Assembly (NCBI GenBank): GCA_963769115.1
Contig: CAVYKN010000009.1
Location: 248,001-312,000, forward strand
From: DASTFY01 sp963769115
Lineage (GTDB): Bacteria > Actinomycetota > Acidimicrobiia > Acidimicrobiales > Ilumatobacteraceae
Length of the DNA: 64,000 nt
Direction of reading: 5' to 3'
Shown here: positions 9,638 to 19,573 of the stretch, piece after piece
Layout: each line of letters starts with the position of its first letter
Numbering within the stretch: the stretch's first letter is position 1
Notes under the pieces: generated by a model
Database searches by the model: none
What the model was told of the DNA's origin: nothing
The model's input: only the letters and a program-made list of their open reading frames with translations
Translations under genes and position numbers: made by a program

Positions 9638-10297
9638 ATGACCAACGGCGCAACCCGGATGATCTTCGTCCGCCACGGCGAGTCGAACACCACGGTGGCC
9701 AGGGTGATCGGTGGCCACCGCACCTGCAGCGGCCTGTCTCCCCTGGGCCGCAAGCAGGCCGAGGCCCTGGCCGCCCGGCTCGTCCGGACGGGTGAGATCA
9801 CCGCCGACCTGCTGGTGGCCAGCAACTTCCCCCGGGCCATCGAGACCGCCGAGATCATCGCCCCGTCCCTCGGCGAGCTCCCGGTCGTCGTCGATCCGGA
9901 GGTCGGGGAGCACGACCCAGGCCCGGACTTCGACGGGATGGGCTACGAGGCCTACCTGGAGCAGCACGGGATGCCGGACTGGGAGAACGACCCGTTCGGC
10001 GTCAGCTTCGCGGGCGGCGAGACCCTGGCCGAGTTCCACCACCGCGTCGGGCGCGGCCTCCATCGGCTCGTCGGAGCGAACGAGGGCCGGACGGTGGTGG
10101 TGGTCTGCCACGGCGGTGTCATCGACGCCGCGTTCCGCACGCTGCTGCGCCTGCCCACGACGGGTGCCTTCGAGCTGCGGACCACGAACACGTCCCTGAC
10201 CGAGCTCGTCCGGCTCCGCCCCGGGCGGTGGATGCTGGCGCGCTACAACGACGCCGCCCACCTGGACGGCCTGCCGCTGGAGACGCCCCGGGCCTGA
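9638..10297 (+). CDS. Histidine phosphatase family protein
   Basis: 219 residues. The phosphohistidine loop FVRHGESN lies at residues 10-17, and the second catalytic histidine in VVCHGGV near residue 155. These are the hallmarks of the phosphoglycerate-mutase-like (branch 1) histidine phosphatases. The substrate could be a sugar phosphate or a small phospho-metabolite; the sequence does not decide. It is divergent from DUF389 and convergent with the WS/DGAT gene. Confidence 0.88.
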   Translation: MTNGATRMIFVRHGESNTTVARVIGGHRTCSGLSPLGRKQAEALAARLVRTGEITADLLVASNFPRAIETAEIIAPSLGELPVVVDPEVGEHDPGPDFDGMGYEAYLEQHGMPDWENDPFGVSFAGGETLAEFHHRVGRGLHRLVGANEGRTVVVVCHGGVIDAAFRTLLRLPTTGAFELRTTNTSLTELVRLRPGRWMLARYNDAAHLDGLPLETPRA

Positions 10298-10303
10298 GAG
10301 GTC

Positions 10304-11787
10304 TCAGAGCGTGTCGAGCAGCTCCTCCATCGACTGGTGCAGGTAGTCCACGAGGCTCCACACGTCGGGGACCAGCTCCCAGCAGCCGATGAACCCGAAG
10401 TCCAGGTTGCCGTTGTAGCTCTGCACGGTCATGTTGAGGCCCTGCCCGTCGGCGATGGCCGAGACAGGGTAGAAGTGCTCGAGCCTGGCTCCCGCCGAGT
10501 ACAGCGGGTAGGCGGGCCCCGGCACGTTCGAGATGATCAGGTTGAACGGCGGGTTCATGCGGTCGGCGATGCGCAGCCGGCTGTACATGCGCATGGCCCT
10601 GGCCGCGACTGCCGGGGGCGCGAACTGCACGAAGTCCTGCAACGCCTCCGCGGGGATGGCGGAGAAGCTTCCCTTGGCGGCGTTCATCGACTTCTGGATG
10701 AGGCGGAGCCGCTCGACGGGGTCCGCCTCGTCGGTGGCCAGGCTGGCCAGCAGAGCCGGACACACGGTTCTGGTAGGTGTCGCCCTCGTCCCCGGCGCGG
10801 ATGCTCACCGGCACCATGGCGATCAGCGGCTCGTCGGGGAGCGCGTCGTGCTTGATGAGGTAGCGCCGCAGCGTGCCCGCGCACAGTGCCATCACCACGT
10901 CGTTGAAGGTGCAACCGTAGGCCCGGCGCACCTCCTTGGCCGCTTCGAGGGGGATGGTGGTGAACGACAGGCGGCGGTGGGCGGTGATCGGCCGGTTGAA
11001 CGGCGTCCTCGGCGCCGGCGTGGGCGGGAGCGAGGGCGGGTGGTCGACCTCCTTGCCGTAGCCGCTGCGCAGGCGGGCTCCGCATGAGATCGCCGAGACG
11101 GCCAGGAAGCGGCTGCGCGACGAGATCGGTGAGGGCCCGCAGCCCGCCGCTGCCCGAGGCCGCCGCCAGCTCGCGGATCATGCGGAGGTTCTGGCGCAGC
11201 AGCTTCTCCGGCCGGCGCAGGTACTCGCCCATCGTGATCTGCAACAGCTCGCTGTCCGTGGGCATGGCCTCGGAATCCCAGGCCGCGGGAAGTCCGGTCG
11301 GGCGCACGTCGGGGTCGGGGTCGAGGAGCAGGGCGAGCATGAGCGCCCCTGACGCGCCGTCGATGGTGGCGTGGTGCACCTTGGTGAGCTGCGCGATCCG
11401 CCCGTCCTCGAGGCCCTCGATGACGTAGAGCTCCCACAGCGGCCGGCTGCGGTCGAGCGGCCGGGACACGATGCGGGACACCGCTTCGGCGAGCTGCTCG
11501 TTGGTCCCCGGTGGCGCCACCGCGTGGTGCCGGACGTGGAAATCGATGTCGAAGTCGTCGTCCTCGACCCAGTAGGGCAGGTCCAGGCCGAGCGGGACCT
11601 GGGCCAGGCGACGGCGGAACGGGGCGAGCTGGTCGAGCTTCTCGAGGATGATGTTCTTGGTCACCTCCAGGCCTGCGCCGCCGGGCGCGGTGGTGGGGTC
11701 GTAGATGTTCAGCGACGAGACGTGGCCGAAGACGGTCGATGTCTCCATGTTCAGGAAGCTGACGTCGATACCGCTCAGCTGACGCAT
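10304..11787 (-). CDS. Wax ester synthase/diacylglycerol acyltransferase (WS/DGAT; frame-disrupted)
   Basis: The start MRQLSGIDVSFLNMET at 11787 is the usual WS/DGAT opening. The catalytic motif HHATIDG (HHxxxDG) follows at about residue 135, and the C-terminal PFNLIISNVPGP motif marks the second domain. It makes triacylglycerol or wax esters from acyl-CoA, common storage lipids in actinobacteria. Two frame changes (near 11085 and 10782) split the protein; at 10782 the join NRV to CPALLASLATDE fits an extra base at an Arg wobble position (CGT/CGG). Corrected length is about 494 residues, normal for the family. Confidence 0.85.
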
Positions 11788-11850
11788 GGGCGGCATCGTA
11801 GGTCCGGTAACCCTGCCCGCCGGCCGGGCGGGACGTGGTAGCAACGGGCC

Positions 11851-12797
<947 letters not shown>

Positions 12798-12801
<4 letters not shown>

Positions 12802-13994
12802 CGGCGCTCGACGGCGATGTGATCGTGGTCGGCGCTGGTCCCGCCGGGCTGGCGGCCGCCACCTCGTGCGCCGAGGCCGGGCTGGCCACCGTTCTGGTGG
12901 CGCCGGACCCCGACGCCCCGTGGCCGCAGACCTACGGCTGCTGGGTCGACGAGCTGCGGAGCCTCGCTCTCGGTGATCTCGCGTCGATGGCGTCGGTGAC
13001 CTGGCCGGCCGTGCGGGTGGTCGGCCACCGGGTGCACCACCTCCCGCGGTCCTACGCGTTGCTCGACAACGCACGGCTGCAGCGCCACCTCGCCGAGCGG
13101 CTGACGGTCGCCGGCGGCCGAATGGTGGCCGCGGTCGCCATGGGCGGGCAGCACTTCACCTGGGGGAGCCGGCTCGGCCTGCAGGACGGGTCGGCCCTCG
13201 ACGCTCGCGTGCTGATCGACGCCTCCGGCGCGACGAGCCGGTTGGTCAAGGGCGGGGGACCGCCGGCGGCGTTCCAGTCGGCCTTCGGACTGGTGGCGCG
13301 CTTCGATGAGCCGCCGATTCCCCCGGGGACCTGCACGCTCATGGACTGGTCCCCGTCGCCCACCGCCGACGACGAGGCGCTTGATCCCACGTTCCTCTAC
13401 GCGATGGACCTCGGCGGCGACCGGTTCCTCGTCGAGGAGACGTCGCTGGCCCGGCGGCGGCCGCTCGACACGACCGAGCTCTCCACGCGGCTGCAGGCGC
13501 GGCTGGCCGCTGCGAGAGCGTCACCGGTCGAGGTGCTGTCGGAGGAGGTGGTGCTCATCCCCATGGGCGGACCGGTGCCGCCGCCCCAGCCCGTCATCGC
13601 CACCGGAGCCGCCGCCGGCCTGATCCACCCGGCCACGGGGTACTCGGTCGTCGCCGGGCTCCGGGCCGCGCCGGTGCTGGCCAGGACCCTCCGGGTGGCG
13701 GTGGACGGAGGGCTCGATCCGGCCGGCCTGTCCCGTGCCGGCTGGGCGGCCGTGTGGCCGGCCGATCGCCGCCGGGCCCGCCGGCTGGAGCGCTACGGGC
13801 TCGATCGCGTCATGGCGCTGAGCGGTGACGGCGTGCGCTCGTTCTTCGACGCGTTCTTCTCGCAGCCGGCCGACCGCTGGGCGTCTTACCTGTCCGGCGC
13901 GGCATCCTCGGCGCAGGTGGCCCGGACGATGGCCGGTGTGTTCAGGTCGTCACCGTGGCCGGTGCGGCGCGGGCTCGCCGGCGGACGACGATGA
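12798..13994 (+). CDS. crtL: Lycopene beta-cyclase family FAD protein (CrtL type)
   Basis: About 398 residues. The N-terminal dinucleotide motif VIVVGAGPAGLAAA is followed by PQTYGCWVDEL, matching the YGxWxDE motif of plant/cyanobacterial-type lycopene cyclases. FLYAMDLGGDRFLVEETSLARR, with its central FLVEET, is the second family signature. It would cyclise the ends of lycopene to beta-ionone rings. The GTG start at 12798 overlaps the preceding stop. No phytoene synthase or desaturase is visible in the window, so the rest of carotenoid synthesis must be elsewhere if present. Confidence 0.82.
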
Positions 13995-14727
13995 CCCATC
14001 CGCCGACGGCACAGGCGGCGAACAGGACCCACTGCCCGGCGTAGGCCAGGTGCGGCCCGTCGTCCTGGTCCGGGGGCGGGATGGGGACGGGCAGCGTGAC
14101 GGCCGAGCTTGCGCCGTCCGCCTCGTCAGCCGCGTCAGCGGGCGGGTCGAGCGAGGTCAGCTCCACGTAGACCGGCAGCAACGGGTACGGCGCCTGCTGG
14201 GCGATGCGAGGGATGTCGACCCGGTAGAGCTGGTCCAACCTGCCCTCGGCCGGGTCGGTGGGGCTGAAGAAGCGGCCCTTGCGCTGGCTGGGGCGGACGT
14301 GCCCGGTCACGGTGACCTCGCCCGTGGGCGGCGGCGGGACGTCCAGCTCACCGTCGTCGCCCTCCAGCGGTATCCAGCCCCGGTTCACGAGGAGGGCACT
14401 GCCGTCAGCCTGCTGGAGCGGGGTGACGACGTGATAGCCGGGCTGACCCTGGTAGCTGCGGTTGCGGATCAGGACCTGCTGGTCAGCATCGAACGTGCCG
14501 GTGGCAGTGACCGACGTCCACTCGGACAGGTCGCCGTCGCCGATCGGCACGGGCGTCGCGGCCAGGGCGGCGGCGACGCGGTCGTTGCGGTCCCGCCGCT
14601 CGTCGAGCCTCCGGAGCTGCCAGAGGGCCAGGTTCAACATGACCACGACGAGGACGAGGACGAGCGCGGTGAACGCCAACCACTTCGGCTGGCGGAGGAA
14701 GCGGTAGTCGCGCGGCCCGCTCGTCAT
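13942..14727 (-). CDS. SURF1-family cytochrome oxidase biogenesis protein
   Basis: About 261 residues from ATG 14727. Transmembrane helices lie at each end (FTALVLVLVVVMLNLALW and WVLFAACAVGGWVIVV), flanking the SURF1 core: LWQLRRLDERRDRND, then GYHVVTPL and VNRGWIPLE. SURF1 proteins help assemble the haem a / CuB site of aa3-type cytochrome c oxidase. The 3' end overlaps the lycopene cyclase gene tail to tail by about 50 bases. The frame stays open upstream to 14844, but MTSGPRDYRFLRQPKW is the natural start. Confidence 0.87.
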   Translation of the reverse strand: MTSGPRDYRFLRQPKWLAFTALVLVLVVVMLNLALWQLRRLDERRDRNDRVAAALAATPVPIGDGDLSEWTSVTATGTFDADQQVLIRNRSYQGQPGYHVVTPLQQADGSALLVNRGWIPLEGDDGELDVPPPPTGEVTVTGHVRPSQRKGRFFSPTDPAEGRLDQLYRVDIPRIAQQAPYPLLPVYVELTSLDPPADAADEADGASSAVTLPVPIPPPDQDDGPHLAYAGQWVLFAACAVGGWVIVVRRRARAAPATVTT

Positions 14728-14788
14728 CGGCGCCGACGGTACCGCCGGCCCGGACAGGGCACCTGGCACGGTGTGCGAGGCTGATTCG

Positions 14789-15295
14789 GTGAGTGGTCCA
14801 GGCGAGGACGTGTTCCCCGATCGCTCGATGGAGCACCAGGACAAGATCGCCTGGATGATCGAGACGAAGGGGTGGGCGATCGAGCCGGTGCCGCCGCGGC
14901 CCCACGCCGACCCGCCGATGCCGGGCTACGCCTACACCATCGGCCTGGAGACGGCGTTCGGGTTCCCCGAGGTGGTCCTGTTCGGGCTCACGCCTGTGGC
15001 CGCCAGCGGCCTGACCGAGCTGCTGGTCAGCTTCCTGGCCGACGGTGCCGACGTCCCTGTCGACCAGGTGTTCAAGGGCTTGCTGGACAACGACCTGCGC
15101 TGTGCCTTGCTGACGGTCGACGGCGAGGTGTACGGCGAGCTGTTCGACGCCGCGACCGAATGGCACAAGGGCGAGGACTACCGCATCGTCCAGTTGGCGT
15201 GGCCGGACAAGAACGGCTGGTTGCCGTGGGAGTCCGGCTTCGAGCACCGCCTGCTCTTCGCCCAGCCCGTCGTGGGGGCCGTCCCTGGGGAGTGA
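14789..15295 (+). CDS. DUF4262 domain protein
   Basis: 168 residues from GTG 14789 (an in-frame GTG also exists at 14771). The segment GYAYTIGLETAFGFPEVVLFGL is the core of DUF4262, and WHKGEDYRIVQLAWPDKNGW is its C-terminal part. The family is uncharacterised and cytoplasmic, with no predicted membrane segment. It stands alone and is followed by a strong hairpin. Confidence 0.82.
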   Translation: MSGPGEDVFPDRSMEHQDKIAWMIETKGWAIEPVPPRPHADPPMPGYAYTIGLETAFGFPEVVLFGLTPVAASGLTELLVSFLADGADVPVDQVFKGLLDNDLRCALLTVDGEVYGELFDAATEWHKGEDYRIVQLAWPDKNGWLPWESGFEHRLLFAQPVVGAVPGE

Positions 15296-15307
15296 GGTTC
15301 GCGGGCG

Positions 15308-15360
15308 AGGTTCTCGCGGCGCCCAGTGCCACATTCGGCTACCAGACGCCGCGAGAACCT
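15308..15360. terminator. Long stem-loop between convergent genes
   Basis: AGGTTCTCGCGGCG (15308-15321) is perfectly complementary to CGCCGCGAGAACCT (15347-15360), a 14-bp stem with a 25-base loop. It lies just past the DUF4262 stop and before the end of the minus-strand amidase gene. It could stop transcription in both directions, though no T-tract follows. Confidence 0.6.
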
Positions 15361-15376
15361 GTCAGCCGATCTGATT

Positions 15377-15402
15377 CCACCGAATCGATATCGAATCGGT
15401 GG
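15377..15402. repeat. 26-bp near-perfect palindrome
   Basis: CCACCGAATCGAT followed directly by ATCGAATCGGTGG. The two 13-bp arms match with one mismatch. It sits 15 bases before the amidase stop codon, next to the longer stem-loop. The function is unknown: a protein-binding site or a second terminator arm. Confidence 0.5.
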
Positions 15403-15416
15403 CTATCGGTGGGGAG

Positions 15417-17171
15417 TCAGCCGAAGGCCAGCGCCATGCCGACGACGTGGCGGCCGCTGCCCCCGAGGCTGCCCAGGAACGGCGAGCTCCCGAAGTTGAA
15501 GACGCCGCCGTCACTCGACGCGATCGCGTAGCCGCGACCGCTCGGCATGCCGATGATGGACACCGCGGGCTTGGCCCAGCGCAGGCTCAGACTCGGCACG
15601 TCACCGAAGTAGCCGGCGTCGCCGTGGGCGCCGACCCGGCCGTCGGCCAGGAGGACCCAGTACCCGTCGCCCGACGGCGTGGGCCAGAAGTCGACCACCG
15701 GACCGGACGATGGCGAGCCCAGCTTGCGGGCATCACCGAACGCGTAGATGCGACCGTTGCCGGCCAGGATCCAGTAGCCCTTGCCGCTCGGCGTGGACCG
15801 CAGCTTCACCCCGCCGGATCCGACGCCCGCGCGCATGAGGCTGCCGTGGTGCTTCGCCGAGCCGAAGGCGTAGACGCCGCCGCCCGCGGTGAGGACCCAG
15901 TAGCCCTGCCCGCTGGGAGTCGACGCCATGTCGGCGGCGCCGACCGACTGGTTCGGCGCGCCGCTGGCCGCGCCGCCGAAGGAGACGACCCGACCCGACG
16001 GGTCGGCCGTGAGGTAGGCGTTGCGGCCCGGCACACCCGAGATGGCGGTCGCCGCGGCCATGCCCTGGTCCCGCGGCGAGCCCAGCTTGGCCGCCTTCCC
16101 CAGCGTCACGACCTTCCCATCGCTCGTGAGTAGCCGGTACCCGGTCAGCTTGGCCCCGGTCGGGTTGGCCGGGTTCGGCCCAGTGATCACCGTCCCGCCG
16201 GACGAGCTCCCGGTCGCGGCGAGCGGCGAGACGCCCTCCGTCCAGCGCAGCGCCTGCCCCATGTTGATGGTGTTGTCGGAGTAGCGGCCTGCTCGCGCGG
16301 CGACCTCCTGGCGGATCCAGCCGAGCTGGTTGTAGAGCCCTCGTCCCGGGCACACGGTCTCACCGGTCTGGCGGTGGCCGGCGATGTTGGGGAACTGGCG
16401 GTGCACGCCGAAGATCGAGATGTACTCCTCCTCGCCCAGCGCGTCGATCTGGTGCATCGACGCCTTCCACGAGAGCAGGTGGATGAGCGCGCCGATGGCG
16501 GCCGTGGTGGGCTGGGCCTTCGTGAAGTCGCCGATGAGGACGACGCCGCAGCTGCCGGCGTTGACCCCGAGCGAGTGGGCACCGACCACCCCGTAGCCGG
16601 AGCCGTCCTCGCCGTCAGGCGTCTCTCCGGAGCCGTAGCGACGTGACCAGCGGCCCTCGTAGATGGTGCCGCGATGGTCGATGGCGAAGTTGTACCCGAC
16701 GTCCGAGAAGCCCCGACCCTTGACGTGGTAGTGGTACATGTCCCGCACCACCTGCGCAGGTCGGCGCGGCTTGTTGGCGCTGGCGGTGTGGTGGATGACG
16801 AACTTGCGGAGGGGAGCGAAGCCGCGCTCCGCGGTACGGATCGACTCGTCGGCGCCCCACTCGGCGCGGCTGACGATGGCCGGCGCCGACACCCGCCCCG
16901 AGGACTGCCGCCGCTGGGCACTGGGGGCGGCGGCCGGGACCGCGGCTGAAACAGCCGGGACGACGGCGGCGAGCTGGTCCTCGCCGAGCTGGACCGATTC
17001 GAACGGCGGACCGAGCGCGCCGGCGATGCCATCGGGCAGCACGAGGGCCGCGGCGGCCGCAGCCGCCCCGCCGATCCCGGCGCGGCGGAGGAGGGCACGA
17101 CGGCCGACGACGAGCCCAGTGGGCTCAGAGGTCGGTGTCGATGAGAGGGGGTACTCGCAGGCGTCGCACAT
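15417..17171 (-). CDS. Tat-exported N-acetylmuramoyl-L-alanine amidase (PGRP fold) with six WD-like repeats
   Basis: 584 residues, intact. A twin-arginine signal (GRRALLRRAGIGGAAAA) precedes an Amidase_2/PGRP domain at about 95-290: SRAEWGADES, zinc ligand FVIHHTAS, GYNFAIDHRGTIYEGR, and the C-terminal ligands in GHRQTGETVCPG. Residues about 320-584 are six repeats of roughly 40 residues with the pattern GYWVLxADGxVxAFGDAxxxGS, likely blades of a beta-propeller that could bind wall polymers or protein. It would cleave the peptide from glycan in peptidoglycan. It is transcribed away from the ICL/PEPM gene. Confidence 0.88.
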   Translation of the reverse strand: MCDACEYPLSSTPTSEPTGLVVGRRALLRRAGIGGAAAAAAALVLPDGIAGALGPPFESVQLGEDQLAAVVPAVSAAVPAAAPSAQRRQSSGRVSAPAIVSRAEWGADESIRTAERGFAPLRKFVIHHTASANKPRRPAQVVRDMYHYHVKGRGFSDVGYNFAIDHRGTIYEGRWSRRYGSGETPDGEDGSGYGVVGAHSLGVNAGSCGVVLIGDFTKAQPTTAAIGALIHLLSWKASMHQIDALGEEEYISIFGVHRQFPNIAGHRQTGETVCPGRGLYNQLGWIRQEVAARAGRYSDNTINMGQALRWTEGVSPLAATGSSSGGTVITGPNPANPTGAKLTGYRLLTSDGKVVTLGKAAKLGSPRDQGMAAATAISGVPGRNAYLTADPSGRVVSFGGAASGAPNQSVGAADMASTPSGQGYWVLTAGGGVYAFGSAKHHGSLMRAGVGSGGVKLRSTPSGKGYWILAGNGRIYAFGDARKLGSPSSGPVVDFWPTPSGDGYWVLLADGRVGAHGDAGYFGDVPSLSLRWAKPAVSIIGMPSGRGYAIASSDGGVFNFGSSPFLGSLGGSGRHVVGMALAFG

Positions 17172-17245
17172 GGTCCCCGGATCCTTCCGGTGCGACTCCG
17201 CCCGCCAACCGGTGAACAGCGTACCTCAACTACCGTCCCACAACG

Positions 17246-18106
17246 ATGACAGGCGATGACCTGCGACGGAAGCTCGCCGCGGGGGAGAGCGTCCTCATGC
17301 CGGGCGTCTGGGACGCCCTGAGCGCGCGGCTGGCCTCCCAAGCCGGCTTCGAGACCGTGTTCCTGTCGGGCTACTGCGTGTCGGGGACGCTGCTCGGCCT
17401 GCCGGACGTCGGGTACCTCACACAGGCCGAGATGGCCGCGGCCGCGGCGCGGGTGTGCGCCGCCAGCCCCGAGACGACGGTGGTCGTCGATGCCGACACC
17501 GGCTACGGCAACCCGCTCAACGTCGCCCGTACCGTCGAGCTCTGGGAGCAGGCCGGCGCGTCGGGCCTCTTCCTCGAGGACCAGGTGTGGCCGAAGCGCT
17601 GCGGCCACATGGCCGGCAAGCAGGTCGTACCCGCGGAGGACTGGCTGGCCAAGCTGCGCGCCGCGGTCGAGCACCGCACCCACCTCCACGTCACGGCCCG
17701 CACGGACGCCCGCGCCGCGGTGGGACTCGACGAAGCGTTGGAGCGCGCCCGCATGGCCCGCGACACCGGCGTGGACGCGCTGTTCGTGGAGGCGCCCGAG
17801 TCGATCGCGGAGCTGGAGGCGGTGGCGAAGGCTGTGCCCGGGACCACGCTCGTCGCCAACATGGTCGAGACCGGCCGGACCCCGCTGCTGACCCCGGAGG
17901 AGTTGGCCGAGCTCGGGTTCACGCTGATCGTCTCGCCGTTGTCGGCCCTGTTCGCCATGGTCAAGGCGGTGCGGGACGCGCTGGCCAGCCTGCGCGCCGC
18001 CGGATCGTTGCGGGAGGAACTGGACCGGCTCGTCGACTTCGAGGAGTTCGGGCGCATCGTCGACCTGGAACGTCACCTCCGGATGGGCGACACGCCACCG
18101 GGATGA
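17246..18106 (+). CDS. Isocitrate lyase/PEP mutase superfamily protein (2-methylisocitrate lyase-like)
   Basis: 286 residues. Motifs VVVDADTGYGNPLNVART and KRCGHMAGK are the Mg-binding and catalytic loops of the ICL/PEPM family (KKCGH in true isocitrate lyases, here KRCGH). The short length and lack of an ICL insertion fit 2-methylisocitrate lyase, oxaloacetate decarboxylase or carboxyvinyl-phosphonate mutase relatives rather than isocitrate lyase itself. No prp genes are adjacent, so the substrate remains open. Confidence 0.85.
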   Translation: MTGDDLRRKLAAGESVLMPGVWDALSARLASQAGFETVFLSGYCVSGTLLGLPDVGYLTQAEMAAAAARVCAASPETTVVVDADTGYGNPLNVARTVELWEQAGASGLFLEDQVWPKRCGHMAGKQVVPAEDWLAKLRAAVEHRTHLHVTARTDARAAVGLDEALERARMARDTGVDALFVEAPESIAELEAVAKAVPGTTLVANMVETGRTPLLTPEELAELGFTLIVSPLSALFAMVKAVRDALASLRAAGSLREELDRLVDFEEFGRIVDLERHLRMGDTPPG

Positions 18107-18164
18107 CATCCAAGGAAGGTGACGGGCAAATCGGGTGACGTCGCTGCCGGAGTTGCTACCCTCC

Positions 18165-18340
18165 CAGGAACGCATCACGAGCGATCTCGCCCACCTCCGG
18201 GTGGTCGAGGTCCGGCAACCTGGGTCGGAAGCCCCAAGGTGCCTCCCGCCGGCCGGCCCACGCCGGGCGGTGGAGATGTGGTCGGGTCGCCAGTGCGGTC
18301 CCGGCAACGAACGCTTCCGTCTCGTGATGTGCCGTGAGCA
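18165..18340 (+). ncRNA. SAM riboswitch (SAM-I/SAM-IV clan) upstream of metX
   Basis: The closing stem P1 is CATCACGAG (18173-18181) paired with CTCGTGATG (18321-18329). Inside lie a CCCAC/GGTGG hairpin and the conserved core CCGGCAACC, then a TGGG/CCCC stem and CAAGGTGC, which match the core of SAM-I/SAM-IV aptamers. A second CCGGCAACGAA segment lies near the 3' end. A further hairpin, CGTCCGC-AAG-GCGGACG (18342-18358), sits between the aptamer and the ribosome-binding site GAGGAGGA. The downstream genes make methionine precursors, consistent with shut-off by SAM. Exact subclass is unsure. Confidence 0.85.
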
Positions 18341-18385
18341 TCGTCCGCAAGGCGGACGAGGACCGAGCACGACGAGAGGAGGATC

Positions 18386-19573
18386 GTGATCCCAGCGGCG
18401 CCCTACCCGGCCAGCGGCGCCTGGCGGCCGGGTGACGATCCTGGCCGGCGGCGGTTCCTGACCGTGGCGGCCGACCGCCCGTTCGCGCTCGACCACGGTG
18501 GCCGGCTCTCGGACGTGGTCATCGCCTACGAGACGTGGGGGGAACTGGACGCGGCCGCCTCCAACGCGCTCCTCGTGTGCCACGCGTGGACCGGAGACAG
18601 CCACCTGGCCGGCCCTGCCGGTCGCGGCCATCCGACCCCCGGCTGGTGGGAGGGGGTCGTCGGGCCCGGCCTGGCCATCGACACCGACCGCTACTTCGTC
18701 GTCTGCGCCAACGTGCTCGGGGGCTGCCAGGGCTCGACCGGACCGGCCTCGATCGAGCCGGGCACGGGTCAGCCCTACGGCTCCCGCTTCCCGGTCGTCA
18801 CCATCCGCGACATGGTGCGGGTGCAGGCCCGCCTCGCCGACCACCTGGGCGTCGAGCAGTGGCTGTCGGTGCTCGGCGGCTCGATGGGCGGCATGCAGGT
18901 CCTGGAGTGGGGCATCACCTACCCCGAGCGGGTGCGGTCCCTCGTGGCCATCGCCAGCTGCGCGCAGGCGACGGCGCAGCAGATCGCCTGGGGAGCGATC
19001 GGTCGGCGGTCCATCAGGCTCGATCCCCGCTGGCGCGGCGGGGACTACTACGACGCCGAGCCGGGCGACGGTCCGCACGAGGGCCTGGCCATCGCTCGCA
19101 TGGTGGCGCAGGTGACGTTCCGGTCCGACAACGCCTTCACCGACCGCTTCGGCCGCGAACTCGCGCCCGTCGACGGCGTCGACGATCACGAGGAGCCCGG
19201 CCTCTGGCAGCGCTTCGAGGTCGAGCGCTACCTCGACCACCACGGCGTCAAGCTGATCCGGCGCTTCGACGCCAACAGCTACCTGGTGATCGGCAAGGCC
19301 ATGGATCTCCACGACGTCGGCACGGGCCGAGGCGGGCTGGAGGCGGCGATGGCCCGCATCCGGGTGCCCACGCTGGTGCTGGGCATCAGCAGCGACATGC
19401 TCTACCCGATCTACCAGCAGCGGCAGATCCACCAGCTGCTGGCCCGGCACGGCACACCGACCGAGCTCATCGAGATCGATTCGCCCCACGGGCACGACGC
19501 ATTCCTCATCAACCTGGACCAGGTGGCCGAGCCGATCGGCTTCTTCCTCGACGAGGTGGCCAAGAGACCATGA
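18386..19573 (+). CDS. metX: Homoserine O-acetyltransferase
   Basis: 395 residues from GTG 18386, preceded by GAGGAGGA. Alpha/beta-hydrolase fold with the nucleophile motif GGSMGGMQVLEWG, the conserved LVCHAWTGDSHLAGP oxyanion region and the C-terminal SPHGHDAFL containing the catalytic His. It transfers acetyl from acetyl-CoA to homoserine, the first committed step of methionine synthesis by direct sulfhydrylation or transsulfuration. It is controlled by the SAM riboswitch and coupled to the next gene by an ATGA overlap. Confidence 0.95.
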   Translation: MIPAAPYPASGAWRPGDDPGRRRFLTVAADRPFALDHGGRLSDVVIAYETWGELDAAASNALLVCHAWTGDSHLAGPAGRGHPTPGWWEGVVGPGLAIDTDRYFVVCANVLGGCQGSTGPASIEPGTGQPYGSRFPVVTIRDMVRVQARLADHLGVEQWLSVLGGSMGGMQVLEWGITYPERVRSLVAIASCAQATAQQIAWGAIGRRSIRLDPRWRGGDYYDAEPGDGPHEGLAIARMVAQVTFRSDNAFTDRFGRELAPVDGVDDHEEPGLWQRFEVERYLDHHGVKLIRRFDANSYLVIGKAMDLHDVGTGRGGLEAAMARIRVPTLVLGISSDMLYPIYQQRQIHQLLARHGTPTELIEIDSPHGHDAFLINLDQVAEPIGFFLDEVAKRP

